DNA of 64,000 nt from Vibrio aquaticus. GTDB lineage: Bacteria; Pseudomonadota; Gammaproteobacteria; Enterobacterales; Vibrionaceae. Made by a program: the position numbers and the translations under genes. The stretch is taken from contig NZ_RXZH01000001.1 of NCBI RefSeq assembly GCF_003970385.1, positions 496,001 to 560,000 on the forward strand. The letters are read 5' to 3'. The notes below the pieces were generated by a model. That model saw only the letters and a program-made list of their open reading frames with translations, made no database searches and was not told the origin of the DNA. Below are positions 43,941 to 54,829 of the stretch, piece after piece (within the stretch, counting starts at the first letter, position 1; the number at the start of each line of letters is the position of its first letter).

Positions 43941-45158
43941 TTATTTGCTTGTCGAGAGTGCCAACAGTAACGCTTCACACTCTTGTTGCTGCATATAACG
44001 CGGCACAGGATAATTCCATCTTGCTTCGTACAGAGATTGTTTCGCAAGTTCGCTAATGTGCTCATGAATAATATTGTCGAACGAATCAGGTAGCCCGAGC
44101 TTTTGTTGTAGCCCTCTCACATAGTCGATAAAAGCTTGCGCTTTAATTGAATCTGAAACAAGAGGGTTGGTTAACTCTAACGATGTCGCTAGCTCAGCCA
44201 ACCTCTCTTTTGCCTCGACTTTAGAAAACTCTAAAACATGGGGCAGTACCACGGCATTAGCAAGACCATGAGGCGTACCGTATTTCGCCCCCAGGGTATG
44301 AGCAATGGCGTGAACATACCCTAAGCTCGCCTTGGTAAAAGCAAGCCCAGCATAATAAGAGGCAAGTGCCATATTTTGTCTTGCTGTCGCGTTTTGACCA
44401 AAGTTCACCGCTTTTTCTAGATTCTCATCGATCAGAGTAATCGCCGCCAAAGCATAACGATCCGTTTCAGCACATGCATTGCCGGATATATAAGCTTCAA
44501 CTGCGTGTGTAAGGGCATCCATCCCGGTCTGAGCGGTAATGTGTGCAGGCAGCGCTAACATCAAGCTAGGATCCAGTGCAGCCGCAATCGGCACGAGTTT
44601 AGGATCCATTACTGGCGTTTTTTTATGAGTTTTTGGATCCGAGACCACGGCGGCAACCGTCACTTCCGAACCAGTACCAGATGTGGTAGGCAGAACAAAG
44701 GTGGGCGCTGGCGCTTTCCAGACTCTGAGTAAACCGACCAATTTCCTGACTGGTTTTTTGTTCGTCGCGCATGCGGCTATTAATTTGGCACAATCAATAG
44801 GTGAGCCGCCACCAATAGCGACTACACCTTTACATTGATGTTTATGATAGAGAGACAGGCCTGAATCTACTTGGTCATAAGTCGGGTCTGGAAGCACACC
44901 ACTGTAGACTTCGCAGTGAACCCCGGCTCGCTCAAATTCAAACACCAAGCGCTTTACAAAACCTAGCTTAACAATACCTTCGTCGGTGACCACCAGCACT
45001 TTGCTGATCCCCATAATAGAGACACTATGACAAAGCTGCTTTAATGAATCTTTACCAATAAAAAGAGTTGGTTTAGAAATCGGTAGCACTTTTGCTGCAA
45101 TCTTTAGCACCACCATATAAAGCCGATGAAGCCAGTAATAGAGCCTTTGTTCCATCAT
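43941..45158 (-). CDS. Iron-containing alcohol dehydrogenase
   Basis: A 405-residue group III alcohol dehydrogenase. It shows the nucleotide-binding GVVAIGGGSPIDCAKLIAAC (about 112-131, shown to 20), TTSGTGSEVT, and the metal-binding histidines in TGMDALTHAVEAYIS and the block LGYVHAIAHTLGAKYGTPHG. The NAD(P) motif is typical. It begins with about 30 extra residues (MMEQRLYYWLHRLYMVVLKI), a hydrophobic N-terminus that could be a weak membrane association, absent from most members. Substrate unknown. Confidence 0.92.
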   Translation of the reverse strand: MMEQRLYYWLHRLYMVVLKIAAKVLPISKPTLFIGKDSLKQLCHSVSIMGISKVLVVTDEGIVKLGFVKRLVFEFERAGVHCEVYSGVLPDPTYDQVDSGLSLYHKHQCKGVVAIGGGSPIDCAKLIAACATNKKPVRKLVGLLRVWKAPAPTFVLPTTSGTGSEVTVAAVVSDPKTHKKTPVMDPKLVPIAAALDPSLMLALPAHITAQTGMDALTHAVEAYISGNACAETDRYALAAITLIDENLEKAVNFGQNATARQNMALASYYAGLAFTKASLGYVHAIAHTLGAKYGTPHGLANAVVLPHVLEFSKVEAKERLAELATSLELTNPLVSDSIKAQAFIDYVRGLQQKLGLPDSFDNIIHEHISELAKQSLYEARWNYPVPRYMQQQECEALLLALSTSK

Positions 45159-45258
45159 AAGTCTCTGTTTGATTGAGAGGGATACTGTTAGCCTAGCTAT
45201 AACAACGAGTTATCTCTAGTTTAGAGCTCAAACTTTTCCATAAATTTTCATGATTTAA

Positions 45259-45378
45259 CTAAAACTGACCAAGTAGGCGCGTTAACCACGTAATCTCACC
45301 AAAAGCAATGAGATCATAGACCGTAAAAAAGATTACGCAGATAACTGCTAGTTTCAAAAGTCGATAAATAATAAACAT
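45259..45378 (-). CDS. Small membrane peptide, 39 residues
   Basis: Reading leftward from ATG 45378 gives MFIIYRLLKLAVICVIFFTV and about 19 further residues ending LLGQF. It has one membrane segment (about 8-28). AGGGA lies 8 bases before the start. No homologue recognised. Its promoter would lie in the short gap to the 66-residue gene. Coding status is moderate: good ribosome site and a credible hydrophobic segment. Confidence 0.5.
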   Translation of the reverse strand: MFIIYRLLKLAVICVIFFTVYDLIAFGEITWLTRLLGQF

Positions 45379-45411
45379 CACTCATTCCCTACAATAAAAA
45401 TCACAAAAACA

Positions 45412-45434
45412 AAAAGCCGCAAAAAGCGGCTTTT
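45412..45434. terminator. Terminator after the 66-residue ORF
   Basis: AAAAGCCGC and GCGGCTTTT form a 9-bp stem around AAAAA, just after the small 66-residue gene on the minus strand, with T-run on both strands. Confidence 0.85.
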
Positions 45435-45454
45435 AAAATTCAATATCGTTCAAG

Positions 45455-45655
45455 TTAGTGAACTGGCTTGTCATTCTTTGCGTAGAACTGGCCGAAATAC
45501 TGCTCTAGCACTTCTGGTGTTAGCTTACCTTCCGCTTCTAGCTTTTTAAGCTCTGCAGCAATGGCTTGCTGCTCTTCTAGAGATGGAAGTGCCACTTCAG
45601 GCTCATCGCCCATTTCTTGTGACATTTGCTCTAGTTCTTTTTCGAAATCACTCAT
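45455..45655 (-). CDS. Small acidic hypothetical protein
   Basis: A 66-residue soluble protein, starting MSDFEKELEQMSQEMGDEPE, strongly acidic and predicted helical with no cysteine. I do not recognise it. GTGAGATC-type sequence AAGGTAAGTGAGATC precedes the start. It is followed by a clear terminator, which supports it being a real gene, and is located downstream of the chemoreceptor gene on the same strand with a 16-bp inverted repeat between. Confidence 0.65.
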   Translation of the reverse strand: MSDFEKELEQMSQEMGDEPEVALPSLEEQQAIAAELKKLEAEGKLTPEVLEQYFGQFYAKNDKPVH

Positions 45656-45676
45656 GATCTCACTTACCTTTTAAAT

Positions 45677-45716
45677 AATAACTGAGGCTAAGTTTACCGA
45701 CTTAGCCTCAGTTATT
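45677..45716 (-). terminator. 16-bp stem terminator after the chemoreceptor
   Basis: AATAACTGAGGCTAAG and CTTAGCCTCAGTTATT form a perfect 16-bp stem with an 8-base loop, directly after the chemoreceptor stop codon on the minus strand. Its stable stem suits a terminator or mRNA protector. Confidence 0.8.
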
Positions 45717-45727
45717 CCAGTCACAGA

Positions 45728-47641
45728 CTAAAGCTTAAAGCTACCTACCATACGGTCTAGGCGAACAGACAGCTCTTTCAGTTCAGCACTTGCCGCTGCA
45801 AGCTCTTCTGCCGTTCCCGTTGTTTCTTCATTAACCGCATTGATCTCTTCAATGTTGTTATTGATGGTATGTACAACCGTAGATTGCTCTTCTGTTGCTG
45901 TCGCGACTTGCGTATTTCGATCAGAGATATCGTGAATGCGTTCAGAAATAGTGATCAACACTTGTACCGCTTCATCCGAAGCCGACACGCCTTCGCTAGT
46001 CACCGCTTTACCCGCTTCCATCGCCGTTACGGCATCTTTGGCATCGCTTTGCAGTTGGTTGATCATCTTCTGGATCTCTTCCGTAGAGGAAGCCGTACGA
46101 CTCGCTAGGTTACGAACTTCATCCGCAACCACCGCAAAGCCTCGACCTTGATCCCCAGCGCGAGCCGCTTCAATCGCAGCGTTCAATGCCAATAGGTTCG
46201 TTTGCTCTGAGATGTCTCGAATCACACTTAGAATTGAGCCGATGTCTTGTGTTGTTGATGCTAACTGTTCAACCACTTGCCCCGTATTTTCAATGTCTGA
46301 AGCGAGACGGCTGATCGCATCTTTCGCTTTATTGACAACATCTTGGCCTACTTGCGTATTACCAGAAGCCTCTGCTGCCGTTTCCGCTGCCGTTGCCGCA
46401 TTGCTCGCGATTTCGCTGATCGTTGCGCCCATTTGGTTAATTGCCGTCACCACTTGGATTGTCTGATCACGTTGGATTTGGCTGTTATCGTGAGTGGTGT
46501 GTGCTTTGTTCGACACGCCATCTGCCGCAGACTGAAGTGCGCTACTGGTCTCGGCCACTTCTTTCATTGACTGGTGGATCTTCTCAATAAATCCATTGAA
46601 GCCTTCTGAAAGTTGACCAATTTCATCTCTGTTTTTGATCTCAATACGCTGTGATAGGTCGCCATCACCTTTGCCAAGCAAGCTAAAGCGTTCTGCAATT
46701 GCGCGAATTGGGCTCGCAATGCTGTTCGCTAGGAAAATACCCATAAAGATGAATAAGCCCGCAACCACAATGGTTGTAATAAGCATCTGCTTCGCGACCG
46801 CATTGAGGTCAGCGAACACCTCATTAACAGGCACAACACCAACAACAAACCAGTTCATTGTTGGAATATAAGTGCTCGCCACAAACACGCGTTGGCCTTC
46901 GTAATCGGTCTCAATCATATTGAAGCCCGACTTATTCAATAATTCAGACGACACTTGACCATACAACCTAGACAGTGATGATTGTGCTTTACTGCTGTCA
47001 CGATGGATCTGAATATCCCCCTGCGCGTCAGCAAGGAAGACAAAGCCCGTTTCTTGGATTTGGAAACTGTTGAGTAGCGAAACCATGTCGTCCATTGACT
47101 TAGACAAACCAGCCATTGTGAGACCGTTAGTCAATTGGTAGTTGGCAAACATTTTCACGTCGCCATTCGCTTCTTGGAAAATACTCACCGAAGTTGGTTG
47201 ACCAGATTGAGTAAAACCAAAGAACCAGCCATCTTGTTGCTGATTAAGCTGGCGCAGGAAGCCATTTTGGTTCCAGTAATACGCCGTATTTCGGTTCGCT
47301 ACCGAGGCATCATTCAGCTGATATTGGCTACGGACATTATTAAGTTCTCGGATCAATCGACGCTCAGTGTCAGAATCGATATTGGTCGTATCAACCGCTT
47401 GTTTAATAAATTCGTTGTTCGCAAGTTGATGGGCCGCTGAGAGCAGTTGGCTAACATCACGATCAATTTGACTGTTGATTTGCTCAAGCATCAGTGGGAG
47501 CTCGATGTCGATCAGACGATGTTCCAATACGCTTCGAGCTTGTCTTTGTGCCATCACACCAACGATAATCGTCGAAGCCAATACGGCAAATGTAATACCA
47601 GCAACGACTTTTTGCTTAATGCTGATTGAGTTTAATTTCAT
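45728..47641 (-). CDS. Methyl-accepting chemotaxis protein
   Basis: A 637-residue chemoreceptor: membrane segment about 8-30, periplasmic dCache sensor (about 35-275), second segment (about 281-303), HAMP (about 305-360) and the signalling domain with [20 protein letters not shown] (about 475-495) and [16 protein letters not shown]. The gene stands alone; a sigma-28-like promoter 106 bases upstream places it in the flagellar/chemotaxis regulon. Ligand unknown. Confidence 0.94.
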   Translation of the reverse strand: MKLNSISIKQKVVAGITFAVLASTIIVGVMAQRQARSVLEHRLIDIELPLMLEQINSQIDRDVSQLLSAAHQLANNEFIKQAVDTTNIDSDTERRLIRELNNVRSQYQLNDASVANRNTAYYWNQNGFLRQLNQQQDGWFFGFTQSGQPTSVSIFQEANGDVKMFANYQLTNGLTMAGLSKSMDDMVSLLNSFQIQETGFVFLADAQGDIQIHRDSSKAQSSLSRLYGQVSSELLNKSGFNMIETDYEGQRVFVASTYIPTMNWFVVGVVPVNEVFADLNAVAKQMLITTIVVAGLFIFMGIFLANSIASPIRAIAERFSLLGKGDGDLSQRIEIKNRDEIGQLSEGFNGFIEKIHQSMKEVAETSSALQSAADGVSNKAHTTHDNSQIQRDQTIQVVTAINQMGATISEIASNAATAAETAAEASGNTQVGQDVVNKAKDAISRLASDIENTGQVVEQLASTTQDIGSILSVIRDISEQTNLLALNAAIEAARAGDQGRGFAVVADEVRNLASRTASSTEEIQKMINQLQSDAKDAVTAMEAGKAVTSEGVSASDEAVQVLITISERIHDISDRNTQVATATEEQSTVVHTINNNIEEINAVNEETTGTAEELAAASAELKELSVRLDRMVGSFKL

Positions 47642-47984
47642 GTTTGCTGCCTTTTAAAGCAATAGGTTTATTTAAGGAGTCATGGTCAAAGACACAATAG
47701 AGGGATGTGCCGTCCTTGTTTTTATAGACCTTCCAGCCGTTTTATTATATCGGAAGCAAGGTGAAAATCTTTACTAAATATTTCCGAAAAATTGACACAA
47801 TTAGCCCTAAGCTCAATTAACTATGAGCCTTGTAGTTTATGCTTTTGCCCCAATGTTCTAACTGGCTGAATTTTATTGCATTAGGTAATGGGCAATTTTT
47901 CAGCAATCAAGCATGCATCAAACACATACGTGGAACTTTTATCGTTCACCAACGACTAAGTGACAAATAGGGAGAAACGCGATC
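47642..47984. other. Intergenic region, chemoreceptor / moxR
   Basis: This 343-base AT-rich gap between divergent genes holds the chemoreceptor's sigma-28-like promoter (47747-47773) in its left third. I see no ORF, stable hairpin or repeated motif elsewhere in it; the right part should carry the promoter of the moxR operon, which I cannot place. GGGAGAAA is the ribosome site just before moxR. Confidence 0.5.
47747..47773 (-). promoter_or_regulatory. Sigma-28-like promoter for chemoreceptor
   Basis: On the minus strand TAAA, then 15 bases, then TCCGATAT, matching the FliA consensus TAAA-N15-GCCGATAA except at the first and last base of the -10 element. The spacing is exact. It lies 106 bases upstream of the chemoreceptor start. 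Confidence 0.65.
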
Positions 47985-48941
47985 ATGAATTCTGAGGCTC
48001 TACAGCAACTACGAGACTACCTAAACAGCCAAGTGATTGGTCAACATGAGTTAGTGAACCAACTGCTTATCGCTTTACTGGCTGATGGCCATATTTTGGT
48101 AGAAGGCCCCCCTGGGCTTGCAAAAACTCGCGCGGTAAAGTCACTGGCTGACTGTATCGAAGGCGATTTTCACCGTATTCAATTTACCCCAGATCTTCTG
48201 CCAGCTGATTTAACGGGTACCGATATTTTCCGCCCAGAAACTGGTGAGTTCACCTTTCAGGCTGGTCCAATTTTCAACTCATTGGTATTAGCCGATGAGA
48301 TCAACCGCGCTCCGGCGAAAGTTCAGGCCGCGATGCTCGAAGCGATGGCAGAAAAGCAAATCACAGCCGGTCGCAATACCTATGCTTTGCCAGAGCTATT
48401 TCTTGTGATGGCAACCCAAAACCCAATTGAACAAGAAGGAACTTACCCACTTCCAGAGGCTCAATTGGACCGATTCCTCATTCACCTAGAAGTGGACTAC
48501 CCGAATGCGGAAAGTGAGTTAGAGATCTTGCGTTTAAATCGTGGTGAAGCCCAAGGTAAAGCCAAGGTAACGCCTCCTACTCTTAAGCAAGCTGACATTT
48601 TTTCTGCTCGTCAATCGGCACTTAATGTTCATATGGCGGAATCGATAGAGCAATACATTATCCGCTTAGTCATGGCAACTCGTGACCCAGCCAAATATGA
48701 CGATACCCTCGCCCAATGGCTAGAGATGGGGGTGAGCCCACGTGCAACCATTGCGCTCGATCGCTGCGCGCGTGTGCATGCTTGGTTGAACGGTCGTGAT
48801 TTTGTTTCACCTGAAGATGTACAAGCAATGGCTTACCCAGTCTTGCGACACCGACTGCTGCTGAGTTACCAAGCGCAAGCGGAAGGCATTAAACCAAATC
48901 AAGTCATCAATAAACTCTTGTCACTGGTTGGCAGTGCCTAA
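47985..48941 (+). CDS. MoxR-family AAA ATPase
   Basis: A 318-residue chaperone-type AAA ATPase. Walker A GPPGLAKTRAVK (about 39-50), Walker B LVLADEINRAPAKVQ (about 105-119) and sensor/arginine-finger segments MATQNPIEQEGTYPLPEAQL fit the MoxR branch. It is the first gene of the six-gene operon with DUF58 and VWA proteins, where MoxR works with VWA domain proteins on membrane or metal-center maturation or stress resistance. Gap to the next gene is 8 bases. Confidence 0.95.
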   Translation: MNSEALQQLRDYLNSQVIGQHELVNQLLIALLADGHILVEGPPGLAKTRAVKSLADCIEGDFHRIQFTPDLLPADLTGTDIFRPETGEFTFQAGPIFNSLVLADEINRAPAKVQAAMLEAMAEKQITAGRNTYALPELFLVMATQNPIEQEGTYPLPEAQLDRFLIHLEVDYPNAESELEILRLNRGEAQGKAKVTPPTLKQADIFSARQSALNVHMAESIEQYIIRLVMATRDPAKYDDTLAQWLEMGVSPRATIALDRCARVHAWLNGRDFVSPEDVQAMAYPVLRHRLLLSYQAQAEGIKPNQVINKLLSLVGSA

Positions 48942-48949
48942 GGTCGGGT

Positions 48950-49867
48950 ATGGAACACCAACTTCCTCCTTACAGTGATGGGGTTAATGTCTGTTTAGAT
49001 GAATTGCTTTATTACAAACAGCAATGCATCAAATGGCTACCACCAGCAAAAAGTCTGTGGTCACAAATGCTTGGTCAGCACCAAAGCCGTCAACTTGGCA
49101 GAGGTATGGACTTTAGTGAAGTTCGCCAATATCAAGCTGGGGATGATGTCCGCGCGATTGATTGGCGAGTGACCGCGCGAACGGGAAAGCCTCATACCAA
49201 GCTGTTTTCTGAAGAACGTGAAAAGCCTGTCATTCTTTATATCGACTTGTCACAAAGCATGGTGTTTGGGTCGGCCTTACTGCTGAAGTCCGTCCAAGCT
49301 GCGCATATTGCCAGTCTTATTGCTTGGCTCAGTGTTTCACAGCAAGACCGCATTGGTGCAGTTATCGACACTGGGGAGCAACTTATCGAGCTCAAACCCA
49401 CGGCTCGTAATAAAGGCGCGTTGGCGTTGATGCAAACCATCGTTGAGGTGCATAACCAACAACTCACGGCACCGGCATCGCAACATCAATCCTTTGATCA
49501 TGCTCTGCAAGCTCTTACCCGTCTGTGCCCAAAAGGAAGTGAGATCATCTTATTGAGTGATTTCTCTCGCTTTGTGACTGAACATGAGCCTAAACTCCGT
49601 CGCCTATGCCAACACAACCGCGTGCGTATGGTACAAATCAGTGATCCCCTCGAACGTGGACAAACCCAGTTTCGCGGCACAGAGCAAGTATCAAACCAAC
49701 AAGAAACGCGTTGGCTCGACTTTTCTTCCCGTCAAACAAGGCAAGGAATTGAGTCGGCATTTCTCGATAAAGAACAACAATTACGACAACTTGCTATGAC
49801 AATGGGCATCAGCTTCTCATCACTCTCTAGTGAAAGCGCCCTTTCATCTCAGCTATATGGACAATAA
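48950..49867 (+). CDS. DUF58-domain protein
   Basis: A 305-residue cytoplasmic protein of the DUF58 family, which contains a VWA-like fold. The conserved block EVRQYQAGDDVRAIDWRVTA (about 57-76, shown to 20) and the MIDAS-like DLSQSMVFGS (about 98-107) are clear, as is the downstream LLSDFSRFV. It sits between MoxR and the VWA proteins, a constant neighbour in such operons. Molecular function is not established. Confidence 0.93.
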   Translation: MEHQLPPYSDGVNVCLDELLYYKQQCIKWLPPAKSLWSQMLGQHQSRQLGRGMDFSEVRQYQAGDDVRAIDWRVTARTGKPHTKLFSEEREKPVILYIDLSQSMVFGSALLLKSVQAAHIASLIAWLSVSQQDRIGAVIDTGEQLIELKPTARNKGALALMQTIVEVHNQQLTAPASQHQSFDHALQALTRLCPKGSEIILLSDFSRFVTEHEPKLRRLCQHNRVRMVQISDPLERGQTQFRGTEQVSNQQETRWLDFSSRQTRQGIESAFLDKEQQLRQLAMTMGISFSSLSSESALSSQLYGQ

Positions 49868-49868
49868 A

Positions 49869-50342
49869 ATGAGTAATGAAACTCAAACATCAACGCTACC
49901 CCTTAACCCAATTCATCTGCCTGATGCCCCTTCTTGGTTACCTCTTTCTTGGGGTTGGTGGGCAACGTTCGCTGCTATTGTATTCTTTGTGATTGCGACC
50001 CTGCTTTTTTTGCGTTGGCGTAAAAAGCGCTTAGCCCCTAAGAAAACCGCATTGCGACTGCTCTCCATTGAACAAAAACCTGCAGAAGCCATCGAACTCG
50101 TCAGACAAGCGGCCCTTTGCTATTTCCCACGCGAAGAGATCGCACAACTCACCGGAAAGGAGTGGTATGCGTTTTTGGATAGCCATATCGCAACACCACA
50201 CTTTTCAACCAACTATGATAGCTGGCAGCAAGTGCTCTACAGCAAACAGGCCGTAGAAGGCTCTGAACAATTAACTCAGCACTGTTTAGATTGGGTAGAA
50301 CAAGCCTTACCGCCGAAGAAGAGGAACCTGAGCCGTGGCTAG
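49869..50342 (+). CDS. DUF4381-like membrane protein
   Basis: A 157-residue inner-membrane protein with one N-terminal anchor (about 27-51) and a cytoplasmic domain (EQKPAEAIELVRQAALCYFP and the GKEWYAFLDSHI region) that matches the DUF4381 family found in these operons. The start is the ATG at 49869, directly after the DUF58 stop, giving MSNETQTSTLPLNPIHLPDA. Its 3' end overlaps the next gene by 8 bases. Function unknown; probably a structural part of the membrane complex. Confidence 0.85.
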   Translation: MSNETQTSTLPLNPIHLPDAPSWLPLSWGWWATFAAIVFFVIATLLFLRWRKKRLAPKKTALRLLSIEQKPAEAIELVRQAALCYFPREEIAQLTGKEWYAFLDSHIATPHFSTNYDSWQQVLYSKQAVEGSEQLTQHCLDWVEQALPPKKRNLSRG

Positions 50343-51295
50343 TTTTAGCTTTGTGTGGTGGTGGATGTTCATCCTGTTACCACTGCCACTGCTGATCTAT
50401 TTCTTTGTCCCAAGTATTAAGCAAAGTGCGCCAATTACTCTGCCTTACTTGCCAGAATCGTCCATGGGGTCAGCGCCCAAAAACCTGTTAGCTAAGGTGC
50501 TCGCGCTGATCTTTTGGTGCGCGCTAATTACCGCTGCCGCTCGCCCTGTTTGGTATGGTGACCCAGTCACAACCCAACCCAAACATCGTGACTTAATGCT
50601 GGTTCTCGACTTGTCTTACTCCATGAGCCAAGAAGATATGCAATCCGGTCAAGAATACATAGACCGACTTTCAGCAGTAAAAAACGTTGTAAGTGACTTC
50701 GCTCAAAAACGTGAGGGCGATAGACTTGGCCTAGTGTTATTTGCCGATCATGCTTACCTGCAAACTCCGCTTACCCTCGACCGCGAAACCATCTCAAGCC
50801 AAGTCAACTCACTAGTACTTCGACTGATCGGTGATAAGACAGCGATTGGTGAAGGCATTGGCCTAGCGACGAAAACATTTATTGATAGTGATGCGCCTCA
50901 ACGAGTAATGATTTTACTCAGTGACGGTAGCAATACCTCCGGCGTTTTAGACCCATTAGAAGCGGCCAAAATAGCCAAAAAATATGACGCAACTATCTAC
51001 ACCATTGGTGTGGGTGCCGGTGAAATGGTGGTTAAAGAGTTTTTCATGTCCCGTCAGGTCAATACCGCGCGAGATCTTGATGAGAAAACATTGCAAGAAA
51101 TCGCCGATCTTACCGGTGGACAATATTTCCGAGCGCGCAATGCTAAAGAGCTCGCCACTATCTACGACACCATTAATGCTCTAGAACCCATTAGCCAAGC
51201 CACACAAACCTGGCGCCCACAAGACGAATGGTTCGATCTACCGCTTGGCATCGCGTTTCTAAGTTTCACGCTTTTACTGATTATTCGGAGGGATT

Positions 51296-51303
<8 letters not shown>
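50335..51303 (+). CDS. BatA-type VWA membrane protein
   Basis: A 322-residue protein with an N-terminal membrane segment (about 5-25), a second (about 55-75) and a VWA domain whose MIDAS motif reads LVLDLSYSMSQEDM (about 85-98), then the TAIGEGIGLATKTF metal-ligand threonine region. A final membrane segment is near 300-318. This is the BatA-type arrangement of the Bat (aerotolerance) operon. It overlaps the previous gene by 8 bases and the next by 8, so the operon is tightly coupled. Confidence 0.92.
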
Positions 51304-53115
<1,812 letters not shown>

Positions 53116-53116
<1 letters not shown>

Positions 53117-54762
53117 TGAAGAAACCTACATCACTCTTTTTCGTTAGCCTTTGCGCACTCCTGCTGGCACTCGTCAGCCCGTTCGCTTCTGCAACCAATA
53201 TTCAAGTGACGGTGAGTAAGAACAAAGTCGTCAAAAACGAAGTGTTCCAACTGCGCGTTGTGGTCGATAAAAAAGTGTCCTCTGACGCGATTGATTTCTC
53301 GACACTAGATCAAGGTTTCTATGTCGGGCGACCAAGCTTTGGCACTTCAATCAATATTATGAATGGTGACAGAAGTACACGCAGCGAATGGAATATTTCT
53401 CTCGCCGCTCAACGAATTGGCATTACATCCATTCCCGCTTTTACTATTGATGGCGCAAGCTCTAATGCCATTTCAATTGAAGTCTCTGCTGACACCGAAC
53501 AACCCAATGTTACCGACTTAGTTGAACTCACCAGCAACCTAAGCAAATCAACCCTGTATCCAAAAGAAAGTGCAACGTTAACCACTCGTCTGATTGTTAA
53601 AGCGGACCCACGAAGACTGCAAAACCCGACGATCATTCCACCAAATGTGCTCGAAAATGACCAAAATGGGGTTTCACTTGAACCTATCGGAGAGCCTAAT
53701 CAGTATCAAAGTATTTTGGGTGGCGTCGAAGTCACTGTGGTTGATCAAAACTACCGAGTGATCGCCAATCACGCGGGTAGCTACACTCTGAGTGGTGTCG
53801 GCTTTCAAGGCAGTGTGGTTTACAACGGCCGTAACGGAACAACAAAGTTAATTTCAGCCAATACCGACGCTAAGACCTTTCCACTCGAAGTACATCCTAT
53901 TCCAAGCAACTATCAGGGCCAGTGGCTTCCTGCAGCTAGCCTCATTTTAAGCCAACAATGGAGTGATGCCTCAGGACAAGCGATTTCATCGGCTCGCTAT
54001 GCCACTCAAATCGGTGACTCTCTGACCCGAATCATTACATTGGATGTAGAGGGGCTGACGAGTGAGCACATTCCTGATATCAACATTGAATATCCAGAAG
54101 GGGTTCGCCTGTATCAAGAAAAGCCTCAGTTTAGTGACCTAGGCAATGGCGTCACTCGTATGACGCTGAAACAGGTTTTGATCCCCCAGCAGCAAGGTGA
54201 AATAACGCTTGCTGGCGTGAGTCTTAATTGGTGGGACAGCACAAACAGCCAAGCACAAGCTGCGAAACTCGCGCCACTCACCTTAGACGTTGCCCCAGCC
54301 AATATCGTCAATAGTGAACCGCTAGCACCAGTCACTACTCTCACAGAGCCTGCGCAAACAGTGACTGTGTCTAACGCAGGTTACTGGCCATATCTGACTG
54401 CCCTTTTTGCACTGCTATGGATAATCACTGCAGGTTTATTGGTTAAATCACGCCGTGGGCAATCAACAATAAGCACTCCGACAGTGGTCACAGACAGCTC
54501 GGAGCTTGAGCAAATCAAACACGCTCTAAAAGTGGATGATAAGGTCAAAGTGAGCTTCTTAGTTAAGCGTTGGTTGTCGGAAACAGAGGGGTTAGATACC
54601 CAGCTTTGTCTAGACATTCACAGCGAGTTAGCGGCAATGAATGAAAGCCAATACAGTAGTGAGAGTAAAAAGTGGCAATCGACCAAATTGCTTAATCTGA
54701 TCAAAAAAGCTAATAAGCATCGCCACACCAAAAAAGGCGACTCGCCACTCGCACCACTCTAG
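53116..54762 (+). CDS. BatD-like membrane protein
   Basis: A 548-residue exported membrane protein, the last gene of the operon. Signal peptide about residues 1-27 (MKKPTSLFFVSLCALLLALV), then Ig-like beta domains with repeated hydrophobic strands (about 30-400), one C-terminal membrane segment (about 425-445), and a cytoplasmic tail. This is the BatD layout (Bacteroides aerotolerance). Start chosen at the ATG overlapping the previous stop codon (TAATG), consistent with translational coupling; an ATG at 53110 is also in frame. A terminator follows. Confidence 0.88.
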
Positions 54763-54781
54763 GCAATAGCCTCAGAAACCA

Positions 54782-54813
54782 AAAAGCCTTACGCATTCAA
54801 TCGTAAGGCTTTT
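54782..54813. terminator. Bidirectional terminator, bat operon / cyclase
   Basis: AAAAGCCTTACG and CGTAAGGCTTTT form a 12-bp stem around CATTCAAT between the converging genes. Confidence 0.92.
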
Positions 54814-54829
54814 GTCTTTTCAGGTGTTC

